A stretch of 64,000 bases of DNA from the NCBI RefSeq assembly GCF_002831565.1, contig NZ_CP025096.1, positions 7,741,014 through 7,805,013 of the forward strand, read 5' to 3'. The DNA comes from Spirosoma pollinicola (GTDB lineage: Bacteria > Bacteroidota > Bacteroidia > Cytophagales > Spirosomataceae). The translations under genes and the position numbers were made by a program. The notes under the pieces are model-generated. The model saw nothing but the letters and a program-made list of their open reading frames with translations, made no database searches and had not been told where the DNA came from. Positions 1 through 9,357 of the stretch are shown one piece after another; the first letter of the stretch is position 1, and the number at the start of each line of letters is the position of its first letter.

Positions 1-62
1 CTTGTCCGCATAGCCGTAGGCTGAGTTGTAGCTCATTTTTTGCCTATGGCTATGCGGACAAG
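1..62. repeat. Intergenic inverted repeat (REPIN-like pair)
   Basis: Arms 1-21 and 42-62 are inverted copies with one mismatch, around a spacer that holds a small TGAG/CTCA hairpin. The pair lies 16 nt beyond the stop of the minus-strand haem dehydrogenase. It could act as a terminator structure but has no T-run on the minus strand. It belongs to the series of paired intergenic repeats seen throughout the window. Confidence 0.8.
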
Positions 63-78
63 ATGCCCGCGCTACTCG

Positions 79-2778
79 TTATTTACCTTTCGAGCTTGCC
101 TTATACACATCATTTCCCTGATTTCCACCCGACTTCAAATAAGCGATCAAGTCTTTCAGCTCATTAGGATTCAAGCTGTTGATCAGGCCGGGAAGCATAA
201 TTGAAACGGTTGAGTTTTTCTTTGACACAACGTCCTTCTTAGCCACTTTCCGAAGATCGTCCGGCGCAAACGGGTTTTGAGAAATCGAGTAGTTAGCCTT
301 GTCTTCATTGACTAAGCGACCTAGCACAGACTGTCCATTTTTCAGCGTAAAAATGGACGACACATATTGATCAGAAATGGCTTTATCAGGATTAATGATC
401 GCTTCCAGAATATCCTTGTTGGAGAATCGAGTACCCAACTGTGTCAGATCAGGACCAATATCGCCCCCTGTTCCACCCATTGAATGGCAACGACTGCATA
501 GAATAGCCGAGTAGATTTTTTTGCCGGTCTCAAAATCGCGGCCCGCTAATCCACTATCAACCACCGCTACGGCTTTATCCAGCTCCCATCGGCGACCGGG
601 GCCTTTAGGGGAAAAATCACTGACAAAATCGTTACCGGATTTAGACAATAGCTCAGCTCCCGACATTTTATCGTAGCGATCAAATTGATCTTTTGGAACG
701 TGCGCCAACGCTAGTTTACGAGCCCGATCAATGAAGCCGACATAGCTACGACCACCCTGAAATTTGAACGCATTAGCAAACCAGCTAAAGTATTTATTCC
801 GAAGCTCAGGTGTCCAGCCAGCATCTTCACGACTAAGCATTACAGCATAGAACGTTTGTTGTAATGGCGGTACTTTGGCCAGCATACTGGCGATATCCAG
901 ACCGTATTGCGGGTTGCGCAGGATAAGATCCGACGAAGCGGTCGAGGTTTCGAGACCCAGATTTTTGCTACCGGGCTCATCTTTTATATCCATCAGAGCC
1001 AGCGTTTTATTCACTACGCCCGGCGCTTCGAGTGAGATAAGCACCCGGCTGAGGCCACGGTTCATCAGGGCTGTTTTTGCCGGATAGTGCGGGTTGAGAT
1101 ACGCCACTACTTTATCCCGATCAGCGCCTTCCGGCATGCCCATCCGCAGGAACGTCAGCTCAAAAGCGCGGCAAAGATCAAACTGCTGCGACTCGGAAAG
1201 CTGATCATAATTTATTTTTAGCAACGAGCTGATCAGCTTGCTTTTTTGCGCAGCATCTCCCTGCCGGGCCAGTGCAATACCACCCTGTGTAATGCGTTGC
1301 GGATCGGTTTCGGTAAAGACACGATCCTGCCATTGGGCAACGGGCTGGTGTTCGACCGCGATCCGGGCGGCATATCGCACAAACCGATCGGGGTGGCTCA
1401 GGTTGGGCCAGGCTGTTGCAACCGCAGCAGGATTAGGTCCCTTATGAAACTCTTCCAACTGAGTTCTTAACTGATGTTCCTTCGTAATAACAGGGGCCTT
1501 GGCAACCGGCGTTACCGATTCGGTGCCAGTATAAGTTATCCGGTATAAGTCAGACTCCAGCCGACGACCACCCGTCAGGAAGTAAAGAGCACCATCAGGC
1601 CCAATCATGCCATCCGTCAACGGAAGTGGAGACCCGGAGATAAACTCTTCCCGTTCAGCTTCATACGATGCGCCTTTAGGTTTCAGATGAACCGCGTAAA
1701 TAATACCGAAACTCCAGTCGAATGCCAATAAAGACTGGCGATATCGCTCGGGGAATCTTGCGTTGCCAACATATAAAAGGTTCGTTGGCGATCCCTGACC
1801 AATGTTCAAAATTGGCGGCAAATTGTCTGGACTGGCCGGAAGCCACTTGCCATTGCCGGTACGCCAGCCAAACTCAGCACCACTTGGCACGTGGCAAATA
1901 CGAGTTGGACGGTACCAGGGTAGGCCAAAGTCCCATTCCATGTCTGAGTCATAGGCAAATATATCGCCCGCTTCGTTGAAGGCAATATCAAATGCATTCC
2001 GGAAGCCAGCACCCATCAATTCCCAATGCTTTCCTTCGGGATCAATATTGGCTATCCAGCCACCGGGAGCCATCCGGTCATTGGCGTGACCACGCGGATC
2101 TTTAATTTGCGGAAACAGATTATCTTCTTTCCAGTTCGATGGCAAGCGATACGCATCCATTTGCGGCACATCGGTATGATTTCCAGCTACAACGTAGATT
2201 GACTTGCCGTCGGGAGACAGCTTCATACTGTGCGGTCCATGTTCGCCCTCCTGCCCTTTCAGCTCTTTCAGCAGGGTTATTGTCTCAAATTGATCGTCAC
2301 CGTCCTTATCCTGAAGGCGATATAATCCCGTTGGTTTATTAAAATTCTTGTTCACTCGGTTGTTCACCATCACGTAGAGGCTATTGAAGGCGTATAATAA
2401 GCCCTGCGCGTAGCCTATACCTACCGTAGTGTCGCCCGGTTGAACAATACCAACTTTCAGCTTTTCGATTTTAGGTTGCTGTGCTCCTGATCCAACTGGC
2501 GGTATCTCCAGCCGATACAAAAAACCGTATTGATCAGACGTAATCATCCGGCCTTTATCGTCAAAAGCCATCGATACCCAGGAACCCTGTTTATTATCGG
2601 AAGGGCTATACAAATGTTCCGCTTTAAAGCCAGGCAACAGTTTTAGCTTGTCAAGTTTCGGGTTGTCTGCTTTGGCCGTTTCGGATGGGACTCCGCGCAT
2701 GTTGACCCAGGATGTTCCGGCCAGAGCAATGGCCGAAACAATTAGCAGCAACTTGGCTGGTTTGTAGGTGAATAACAT
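79..2778 (-). CDS. PVC-type haem-binding dehydrogenase (propeller + HEAT + cytochrome c)
   Basis: Exported protein of 899 aa. The chosen ATG (2778) gives a positively charged start followed by a hydrophobic signal segment (LLLIVSAIALAG); an in-frame start 10 codons upstream would spoil the signal peptide. Residues about 45-430 resemble the membrane-bound glucose/sorbosone dehydrogenase beta-propeller, followed by a helical HEAT-like stretch. Near residue 762 is a single CSRCH haem-c motif followed by a typical cytochrome c tail with GPDLTQLG and a candidate axial Met in SIMLPGL. Members of this PVC-type haem-binding family are thought to oxidise sugars or alcohols in the periplasm; the substrate here is unknown. 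It lies downstream of a SusC/SusD pair but behind a terminator (2905-2945), so it is probably a separate transcript. Family assignment is firm, function is inferred. Confidence 0.85.
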   Translation of the reverse strand: MLFTYKPAKLLLIVSAIALAGTSWVNMRGVPSETAKADNPKLDKLKLLPGFKAEHLYSPSDNKQGSWVSMAFDDKGRMITSDQYGFLYRLEIPPVGSGAQQPKIEKLKVGIVQPGDTTVGIGYAQGLLYAFNSLYVMVNNRVNKNFNKPTGLYRLQDKDGDDQFETITLLKELKGQEGEHGPHSMKLSPDGKSIYVVAGNHTDVPQMDAYRLPSNWKEDNLFPQIKDPRGHANDRMAPGGWIANIDPEGKHWELMGAGFRNAFDIAFNEAGDIFAYDSDMEWDFGLPWYRPTRICHVPSGAEFGWRTGNGKWLPASPDNLPPILNIGQGSPTNLLYVGNARFPERYRQSLLAFDWSFGIIYAVHLKPKGASYEAEREEFISGSPLPLTDGMIGPDGALYFLTGGRRLESDLYRITYTGTESVTPVAKAPVITKEHQLRTQLEEFHKGPNPAAVATAWPNLSHPDRFVRYAARIAVEHQPVAQWQDRVFTETDPQRITQGGIALARQGDAAQKSKLISSLLKINYDQLSESQQFDLCRAFELTFLRMGMPEGADRDKVVAYLNPHYPAKTALMNRGLSRVLISLEAPGVVNKTLALMDIKDEPGSKNLGLETSTASSDLILRNPQYGLDIASMLAKVPPLQQTFYAVMLSREDAGWTPELRNKYFSWFANAFKFQGGRSYVGFIDRARKLALAHVPKDQFDRYDKMSGAELLSKSGNDFVSDFSPKGPGRRWELDKAVAVVDSGLAGRDFETGKKIYSAILCSRCHSMGGTGGDIGPDLTQLGTRFSNKDILEAIINPDKAISDQYVSSIFTLKNGQSVLGRLVNEDKANYSISQNPFAPDDLRKVAKKDVVSKKNSTVSIMLPGLINSLNPNELKDLIAYLKSGGNQGNDVYKASSKGK

Positions 2779-2904
2779 AATTGTATTGAGTAGGTATGTA
2801 AAAAACAATGCCTTTGTGTCGGCTTATCGACGGGCAATCAGGTTGTATAGTATTGAGTATAAAGCAGGTGAACCTGTCAATATACCGACCTTCAAGAAGT
2901 TGAT

Positions 2905-2945
2905 TATAGAAAGAAAAGAAGCAGAGCCGAAACGATTCTGCTTCT
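2905..2945 (-). terminator. Intrinsic terminator after SusD
   Basis: Read on the minus strand, AGAAGCAGA pairs perfectly with TCTGCTTCT (2917-2925 and 2937-2945) around an 11-nt loop and is followed by a TTTCTTTCT tract. It would end the SusC/SusD transcript before the dehydrogenase gene. Apart from this and the repeat at 3044-3079, the gap 2779-3088 shows nothing I recognise. Confidence 0.7.
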
Positions 2946-3043
2946 ATTTATCCATTATTACCAACCTAGATTTAACATAAAATCGATACTGAGGCAAATT
3001 TCTGTTCTTGACAGACAGTTGCTCATTGGTCTATAATTTCTAT

Positions 3044-3079
3044 CATCAGGCTAACTGCCTTACAGAAGTCAGCCTGATG
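3044..3079. repeat. Short inverted repeat after SusD
   Basis: CATCAGGCTAACT and AGTCAGCCTGATG pair with one mismatch around a 10-nt loop. It sits 9 nt beyond the SusD stop, upstream of the terminator at 2905-2945, and may stabilise the 3' end or be a degenerate member of the intergenic repeat family. Confidence 0.6.
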
Positions 3080-3088
3080 CGTAATGCG

Positions 3089-4606
3089 CTAAAAATTAGG
3101 CGTTAATGCTGCCTCAACTGCTGGAAGTCCATAATAATCATCCAGAACAGTGAAGGCATTTGGTGGCGGAACAGCTCCGGCCGGGAAATAATACGCTGCC
3201 GGATTGGCTTTCACCTTGGCACCATATGCACCAATAATCTCTTTTACACGACCCGTTCTGGTTAGATCGAACCAGCGTTTATTTTCAAAGGCCAGTTCAA
3301 CGCGACGTTCTTTGAAGACAGCCTCCCGCATATCGGCCTGCGCCGATGCCGTTGTAGCAGCTAACCCGGCGCGGGCGCGTACCTGATTGATATAGGGAGC
3401 CGCTTCACCCGTTTTGCCCTGTTCGTTTAACGACTCCGCCAAAAATAGCAGCACCTCGGCGTAGCGATAAACGGGCCAGTTCTGACCTGTATTTTGATTC
3501 AGCGAATGGGGACGGGCGTATTTTTTGATATATGGATACGTTTTGTTTGCCCGCAGACTTCCGCTCAGTGTTATCGTACCAATGGAAATATCTTTCCGCT
3601 TATCACCAGCTTCATAAGCAGCAATCAGATCCGGCGTGGGAATATTGTTACTTTCCTGAGACGTAGGCTGCGGGTTCGATGTACCAACAATGGGTGCTAT
3701 TTCGGTAGCGGAAATCGGCGAGGGTAGAAAGCGGTAAATCTGGTTACCGTTATACCCGGCTGAGCCCTCCATGTACTGAATCTCAAAAATGGATTCCTTA
3801 TTATTCTTATTGGTGCTCGTGAACGAAAACGCGTCGTTATAATCAGGCATCAATGCATAGCCATCATTGGCTACTACTGCTTTCAGTATTGTTTCTGCCT
3901 GTGCCCATTTTTTCTGCGTAATGTACAGATTCGCCAGAAGGGTTTTGGCCGCTCCTGACGTGGCCCGACCCGCTTCCTGAGTAGCTTTATTTGGCAAAGC
4001 AGTGCTGGCTGCTAACGCATCTTTCTCGATCTGGGCATAGATAGCATCCGTTGTTGCCAGGGGTAAGGCCGCATCTTCCCGACCCGTAATGGGTACTAAG
4101 TGCAGAGGCACTTTACCAAATAACCGCACCAAATCGAAGTAACAAAAGGCTCTAAGAAACAAAGCCTGTCCTTTCAGATTATTTTTTGAAGCCTCTGAAG
4201 CGAACGCTATTCCGGCACCGTCTATAAGCGACAAAATCTGGTTGGCCCGGGAAATAATCACATAATTTAAGCGATACTGTACCAGTACGTTATCATTTGC
4301 GGTTACACCATTAGCCGTTGGAACGGCAAAATCAGCTACGTTTTCTGTTGGGTCAACAGCTCCGTAGAGCGTGTTTCGGGCATAGTACGTGTTGTCGGAG
4401 TGCATTTCCTCCAAAACCCAGGCACGCTCGTTGAATATCTGCCGAAGGGGTTGGTAAGCCCCGTTTACAGCTTGCTGAAAGTCAGCTTCGGTCTTAAAAA
4501 ACGTTGCTGAGCTCAGCGCGGTTTCGGGAACTACAGTCAGGAAATCTTTGCTGCAACCGGTCAGGGCAATTGCTAAAAGCCAGGTCGCTATATGTTTACG
4601 TTTCAT
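3089..4606 (-). CDS. SusD/RagB family outer-membrane nutrient-binding lipoprotein
   Basis: 505 aa, normal for SusD. The N-terminus MKRKHIATWLLAIALTGC ends in a lipobox (LTGC), so the mature protein is lipid-anchored. SusD N-terminal features (TFFKTEADFQQAVNGAY) and TPR-like helices (KAKFLRA-type FLRAFCYFDLVRLFG) are clear, as is the C-terminal ERRVELAFENKRWFDLTR block typical of SusD proteins. It caps the SusC channel encoded just upstream (99-bp gap holding an inverted repeat) and binds an oligosaccharide or other nutrient at the surface. The substrate cannot be deduced; nearby genes (gluconate permease, haem dehydrogenase) hint at a sugar or sugar acid. Confidence 0.93.
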   Translation of the reverse strand: MKRKHIATWLLAIALTGCSKDFLTVVPETALSSATFFKTEADFQQAVNGAYQPLRQIFNERAWVLEEMHSDNTYYARNTLYGAVDPTENVADFAVPTANGVTANDNVLVQYRLNYVIISRANQILSLIDGAGIAFASEASKNNLKGQALFLRAFCYFDLVRLFGKVPLHLVPITGREDAALPLATTDAIYAQIEKDALAASTALPNKATQEAGRATSGAAKTLLANLYITQKKWAQAETILKAVVANDGYALMPDYNDAFSFTSTNKNNKESIFEIQYMEGSAGYNGNQIYRFLPSPISATEIAPIVGTSNPQPTSQESNNIPTPDLIAAYEAGDKRKDISIGTITLSGSLRANKTYPYIKKYARPHSLNQNTGQNWPVYRYAEVLLFLAESLNEQGKTGEAAPYINQVRARAGLAATTASAQADMREAVFKERRVELAFENKRWFDLTRTGRVKEIIGAYGAKVKANPAAYYFPAGAVPPPNAFTVLDDYYGLPAVEAALTPNF

Positions 4607-4629
4607 ATATTCAGTATGAGTTTATTGAT

Positions 4630-4697
4630 TGTTCACTGGTTGTTGAGTTGTTATACGATAGTCATTACCACGAATGAAACTCAAAAACCAGTGAACA
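4630..4697. repeat. Inverted repeat inside the SusC-SusD gap
   Basis: Arms 4630-4649 and 4678-4697 (TGTTCACTGGT...) are inverted copies with one mismatch, spacer 28 nt. It fills nearly the whole gap between the SusC stop and the SusD start, so it is transcribed within the operon. Confidence 0.8.
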
Positions 4698-4705
4698 ACG
4701 ATGGA

Positions 4706-7700
4706 TTAAAAGTTTAGGTTAACGCCGAGGGTGTACGTACGTGGAACCGGGTAGTTCGAAAAATCAACACCCTGACTCAGGTTATCACCAGGGCCATCGC
4801 CCGCACCGTTACCGCTGGTTTCGGGATTCGGTCCACCCCAGTATTTCGTGAATATATAGACCTGTTGAGCCGACGCATATACCCGAGCCGACTTGAAGAG
4901 CTTATTAACCGCCCCAATGTTATAGCCCAGCGTTATGTTTTTGATCGTAAAAAATGACGCATCAGCCAGGAACTGCGAACTATGCCAGTCGCGCTCAATA
5001 CCCGTGTAGTTACCCCCGTTGTTCGTTGCCCCGAATTGGCCTGCTCCCTGGGTAATTACATTGGTTGCGACACCAACACCGTTGATCAAGGTATTTTGAA
5101 CCCGGAACCGGTCTTTTACACCTTCAACCATGTTGAACACAGCGTCAAGGTTAGCCGTACTATATAAATGGCGTACCCAGAGTTGGTTACCGTAAGAACC
5201 AGAACCCGTAATTGAGAAATCGAAGTTGCCGTATTTCAGGTCATTTGTAATCCCGTAGGTGAATTTTGGGAACGGGCTGCCAAGAATGGTTCTGTCGTCG
5301 GCATCGCCACCGTTCGTAATAATGCCATCGCCGTTGATATCCTTAAACTTGATTGTGCCAATGGCCGAACGACCCGGAATGATAGGTGACGTTCTGAGTT
5401 CTTCAGCACTCGTATAATACCCTTCTTTAACCAATCCATAGAACTGGCCGAAGGGCTTGCCGACCTGTGTAATGTGGAAGCCTGTACCACCATATACCCG
5501 GTCGATACCTGGCGCTAACGAGACAACCAGATTACGGTTGAATGAAATATTGGCGTTGGTTGTCCATTTTAGTTTGCCCACTGAGTTCTTGGTTGTCAGC
5601 GAGAATTCATGCCCCCAGAACTTGATTTCGCCAATATTGTCGGAGAAGAACCCAAATCCAGACTCCTGTGGAATCTGTACATTGTAGAGCAAGTTCGTCG
5701 TACGTTTCGTATAAAAATCGTAGATAAACTGGATACGGTCGTTCAGTAAGCCCAGATCAAGCCCTATATCAAATTGCTTGGTCGTTTCCCATCCTAAATT
5801 AGGGTTAGCCAGCGACGTAACGACAGCCCCCGTAGCGACCGTGCTCCCAAATACGGCATTTGTTGTGTTATTAACCAGCGCGTAGGATGTATAGTTACCG
5901 ATGTTGTTGTTACCAATTACACCATAGCTTGCCCGGACTTTAGCAAACGAAACGGGCAACACTGTTTTCATGAAGTTCTCATCCGAAAGCACCCAACCTA
6001 CCGAAGCCGATGGGAACGTACCAAACTGGTTATTCGCACCAAATCGAGAGGATCCATCTGTCCGAACAGCCGCTGTAAACAGGTATTTCCCTTTGTAGTT
6101 ATAGGTCAACCGAGACAGGTAAGATGTTAATGTCCATTGGTTAATGCCATTATTGGTACCGCCCCGGTTTATATTGAGCGCTCCCTGAATGGTAGGAAGC
6201 CGATCATCGGCATAGGTATCGGCCTGGATACGATTGAACTCCTGCCGATAGTACTGATTTGTAAAACCAGCCAGCAACTCAAAGTTATGATCATTAAAGC
6301 TACGGGTATAGGTAGCCAGGTTTTCGTTTAACCACGATGTATTCTCCAGACCTTGACGAATCGAAACTGCCGTGGTAGGTATCGGCACATTGATAGCATT
6401 AGTAGCCGTCGATGGATTAAAGAAGAAGAACTTAGAATTCTGATATTCGATATTCATCGTCGACCGGAGGGTTAACCCAGTGATTGGCCGGTATTGTATG
6501 TAGGCATTCGCTAGCAGGTTTGTATTCTTGGTTTCGTTGATCAGTTCGTTAGCAGCTCGCACCCAGTTTGGGTACTGAAAAATATTACCGGTACTGGCAG
6601 GAAACTGGTTGAATTTGGTCAGATCTCCATTGGCATCGTAAATGGGCATAACTGGCCAGGTGTGCAGCGCGTTAAACAGAATACCGGTTCCCCGGTCACC
6701 ATCTGTGCGGGGTGTATTGTCGTACACGTATGAAGGCGCTACGTTGAAGCCAATCGTTACCCGATCTGATATATTGTAATTTGAGTTAAGGCGCAGCGAG
6801 TACCGTTTATATTTGTTGTTCAGTACTACTCCTTCCTGATTGAAAATACCGGCTACCAACGATGTATTGGCTTTTCCTGTATTATTGGAAATACTCAGAT
6901 TATAACTTTGCAGAGGAGCCTGACGCAGTAGCGCATCATACCAGTCGTTGTTTTTCCCTTCATACTGCGAAGGATTCTGGAATTCAGCGGGTACCGCCTG
7001 GCCCTGATCTTCGTAATATTCTTTCTTGAACTGCGCGAACTCAACGGCGTTCAGCATTTTCACACGCCCCCGCACAGGTACTTTTTGTACGCCGGCAAAT
7101 GCGCTGAAGCTGATGTTTGTCTGACCAGGTTTCCCTTTTTTAGTAGTAATCAGCACGACACCGTTAGCCGCCCGCGAACCGTACAGCGATGTAGAAGCAG
7201 CATCTTTTAACACCGAAATATCTTCGATCTCATCGGGGTTAAGCTGGGCAATGTTCCCTGTTATCGGGAACCCGTCAATTACATAAAGCGGGTCACTACC
7301 AGCCGAAACCGACACCTGACCCCGAATCCGGATGCTAATACCTTGACCAGGCTTACCGGTGGCCTGGTTAATTTGCACACCCGCCAAACGACCCTGCAAT
7401 TTCTGTCCGATCTGCGATACAGGAATATCTTTAATTTCTGCTGCGCTTACTGTCTGAACAGCACCGGTTATTTCCTTTTTCAGCTGGCTACCATAACCAA
7501 CCACAACAACTTCGTTCAGGGTTTGATCGTCGGGAGAAAGGGCAACGGTTATAGCTGTTTGATTACCTACTGTAACTTCTTTTTTAGCATAGCCTACAAA
7601 ACTAAACACCAGTATTGAGTTGGCGTTGGGTACAGCAATCCGAAAACTGCCAACACCATCTGTAGTAGCCCCTTGTGTAGACCCTTTCACTACTACGCTT

Positions 7701-7906
7701 ACTCCCGGGAGTCCATCGCCTTTTTCGTCGGTCACTTTACCCGATACAGTAATATCTGCTGATACTTCCTTTACTCGCAATGGAGTATTCAGGGCTATCA
7801 ACTCCGGCAATCGTCCATTTTGTTGAATTTCTTTGGGCTGTTGGGCAAAGCTTGTGAGCGAGCCCGCTACCATACTGAGTGTGACTAATTGATAAAGTCT
7901 TTTCAT
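4706..7906 (-). CDS. SusC/RagA family TonB-linked outer-membrane transporter
   Basis: 1066 aa, the usual size for SusC. A signal peptide is followed by a carboxypeptidase-regulatory-like beta domain (about residues 52-130, GKVTDEKGDGLPGVSVVVKG), a TonB-box/plug start with VVVVGYGSQ near 133, the plug signature (PLYVIDGFP ... GSRAANGVVLITTKKG) and a 22-strand barrel ending in an aromatic-terminated strand (VNLNF). There is no N-terminal STN domain, so it is not expected to signal through an anti-sigma factor. The divergent GntR gene is the natural candidate regulator. It works with SusD immediately downstream; the substrate is unknown. Confidence 0.95.
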   Translation of the reverse strand: MKRLYQLVTLSMVAGSLTSFAQQPKEIQQNGRLPELIALNTPLRVKEVSADITVSGKVTDEKGDGLPGVSVVVKGSTQGATTDGVGSFRIAVPNANSILVFSFVGYAKKEVTVGNQTAITVALSPDDQTLNEVVVVGYGSQLKKEITGAVQTVSAAEIKDIPVSQIGQKLQGRLAGVQINQATGKPGQGISIRIRGQVSVSAGSDPLYVIDGFPITGNIAQLNPDEIEDISVLKDAASTSLYGSRAANGVVLITTKKGKPGQTNISFSAFAGVQKVPVRGRVKMLNAVEFAQFKKEYYEDQGQAVPAEFQNPSQYEGKNNDWYDALLRQAPLQSYNLSISNNTGKANTSLVAGIFNQEGVVLNNKYKRYSLRLNSNYNISDRVTIGFNVAPSYVYDNTPRTDGDRGTGILFNALHTWPVMPIYDANGDLTKFNQFPASTGNIFQYPNWVRAANELINETKNTNLLANAYIQYRPITGLTLRSTMNIEYQNSKFFFFNPSTATNAINVPIPTTAVSIRQGLENTSWLNENLATYTRSFNDHNFELLAGFTNQYYRQEFNRIQADTYADDRLPTIQGALNINRGGTNNGINQWTLTSYLSRLTYNYKGKYLFTAAVRTDGSSRFGANNQFGTFPSASVGWVLSDENFMKTVLPVSFAKVRASYGVIGNNNIGNYTSYALVNNTTNAVFGSTVATGAVVTSLANPNLGWETTKQFDIGLDLGLLNDRIQFIYDFYTKRTTNLLYNVQIPQESGFGFFSDNIGEIKFWGHEFSLTTKNSVGKLKWTTNANISFNRNLVVSLAPGIDRVYGGTGFHITQVGKPFGQFYGLVKEGYYTSAEELRTSPIIPGRSAIGTIKFKDINGDGIITNGGDADDRTILGSPFPKFTYGITNDLKYGNFDFSITGSGSYGNQLWVRHLYSTANLDAVFNMVEGVKDRFRVQNTLINGVGVATNVITQGAGQFGATNNGGNYTGIERDWHSSQFLADASFFTIKNITLGYNIGAVNKLFKSARVYASAQQVYIFTKYWGGPNPETSGNGAGDGPGDNLSQGVDFSNYPVPRTYTLGVNLNF

Positions 7907-8266
7907 GGAAGTAGTTAGATTGGAGATAGGATTTTGATCTAGTTTGGCTTCAGGAAAAAGTCAATTGAATGGCCAAATATTACTAGATGTGCTCCGTCAA
8001 CTTTCCTATACCTACCCACAATTATCATTATTTGGATAATATTCTTGTTATTTTTAATATCTGTTATACCTATACTGTTTTTTGCCCACTCGTTTACTTA
8101 AACTTGGCAACCACAGCAGCCTTACTAGTACTGATTATATAAATGCTCTCTTCTCTCAAAATTCGTAGTGCTTACTAATTGGCAGGTTTGGTAAGTAGCT
8201 ATAGGGTTTAATTACTTTTTACTGTGTGCTTGCTTTGTTCGGTTCTAAGTCAACCATCAATCCGTT
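7907..8266. other. Divergent regulatory gap between SusC and GntR genes
   Basis: 360 bp, AT-rich, without an open gene. It contains a short perfect inverted repeat (ATTATC-8 nt-GATAAT, 8021-8040) and a direct repeat TATACCTA (near 8007 and 8073), either of which could be operator sequence for the GntR protein encoded next door. I could not place a convincing -33/-7 promoter for either gene. Confidence 0.45.
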
Positions 8267-9283
8267 ATGCTTTACCACATTAAAATCAACGATTATTCAA
8301 ACACACCTAAGTACCAACAGATTTACAATTCTATTGTGGAAGGTATTGAGAACCGGGATATTCTGCCGGGTGCCAAGCTTCCTTCCATCCACGAACTTTG
8401 TGCAGAATTTGATGTATCCAAAGGCACGATCGAGCGAGCCTACGAACTCCTGAAAGAGAAAGAGATTATTGGGGGCGTTAAGGGAAAAGGATTTTATATC
8501 AACTACACGCCCACAGGAAACAACTTAAAAATACTCCTGCTATTCAACAAGTTAAGCGCCCACAAGAAAATCATCTACGACTCTTTTGTTGAACTCCTGG
8601 GGCCAGGTGTCGCCATTGATTTTTTTATTTATAACAATGACTTCCGGCTCTTCCGGGACCTAATTCACCGCCAGGCCAGCAACCATACGCATTATGTTAT
8701 TATCGGTCATTTTTTTGAGGGTGGGGAAAAAGCTGACGAATTGATCAACAACCTGCCCAAGCACAAGCTGGTAATTCTGGATAAGCTGCTGGAAGGAATT
8801 ACGGGCAAATACGGAGCCGTTTTTCAAAATTTTGAACGAGACCTTTATCAGGCACTGACCGATGCGCTCCCACTGCTTAGAAAATATTCTACCTTGTGTA
8901 TGTTATTCCCGTCATATAGCTACCACCCGAAAGCCATTCTGAACGGATTCTACAATTTCTGCTACGAGCATGGGTTCAAAACGCGGGTTATCAATACCGT
9001 TGAAGATGAAGTCATTCAACCACAACATGCCTACATCAATCTGATGGAAGAGGACTTGGTGGAGTTAATCAAGCGCATAAAAAAGACGCCTTATATTGTT
9101 GGTCAGGAGGTAGGTATTCTTTCCTACAATGACACGCCCCTGAAAGAGTTTTTACTGGACGGTATTACGGTAATTTCGACCGATTTCGCCCAGATGGGCC
9201 GCACGGCAGCCCGCCTTGTTCTGAACGCCAGTGTAGAACATATAGAAAACCCATTCAACCTTATCGTAAGAAAGTCGCTTTAA
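8267..9283 (+). CDS. GntR-type transcriptional regulator with sensor domain
   Basis: 338 aa. Residues 10-75 form a GntR winged helix (YQQIYNSIVEGIENRDILPG ... SIHELCAEFDVSKGTIERAYELLKEK ... GKGFYI). The remaining ~260 residues resemble the periplasmic-binding-protein-like sensor found in Bacteroidota GntR/AraR-type regulators, though the ligand is not evident. The gene diverges from the SusC/SusD pair and is followed 75 bp downstream by a gluconate-type permease, which suggests it controls one or both in response to a sugar or sugar acid. ATG 8267 starts directly at the DNA-binding domain, as is normal for this family. Confidence 0.88.
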   Translation: MLYHIKINDYSNTPKYQQIYNSIVEGIENRDILPGAKLPSIHELCAEFDVSKGTIERAYELLKEKEIIGGVKGKGFYINYTPTGNNLKILLLFNKLSAHKKIIYDSFVELLGPGVAIDFFIYNNDFRLFRDLIHRQASNHTHYVIIGHFFEGGEKADELINNLPKHKLVILDKLLEGITGKYGAVFQNFERDLYQALTDALPLLRKYSTLCMLFPSYSYHPKAILNGFYNFCYEHGFKTRVINTVEDEVIQPQHAYINLMEEDLVELIKRIKKTPYIVGQEVGILSYNDTPLKEFLLDGITVISTDFAQMGRTAARLVLNASVEHIENPFNLIVRKSL

Positions 9284-9357
9284 CGGTTGACATTCCCGAT
9301 TTACATTAGAGTCAGTTACCTGCTGCGCTTTGCTGGGTAGCTTACCTGTGTTTTATC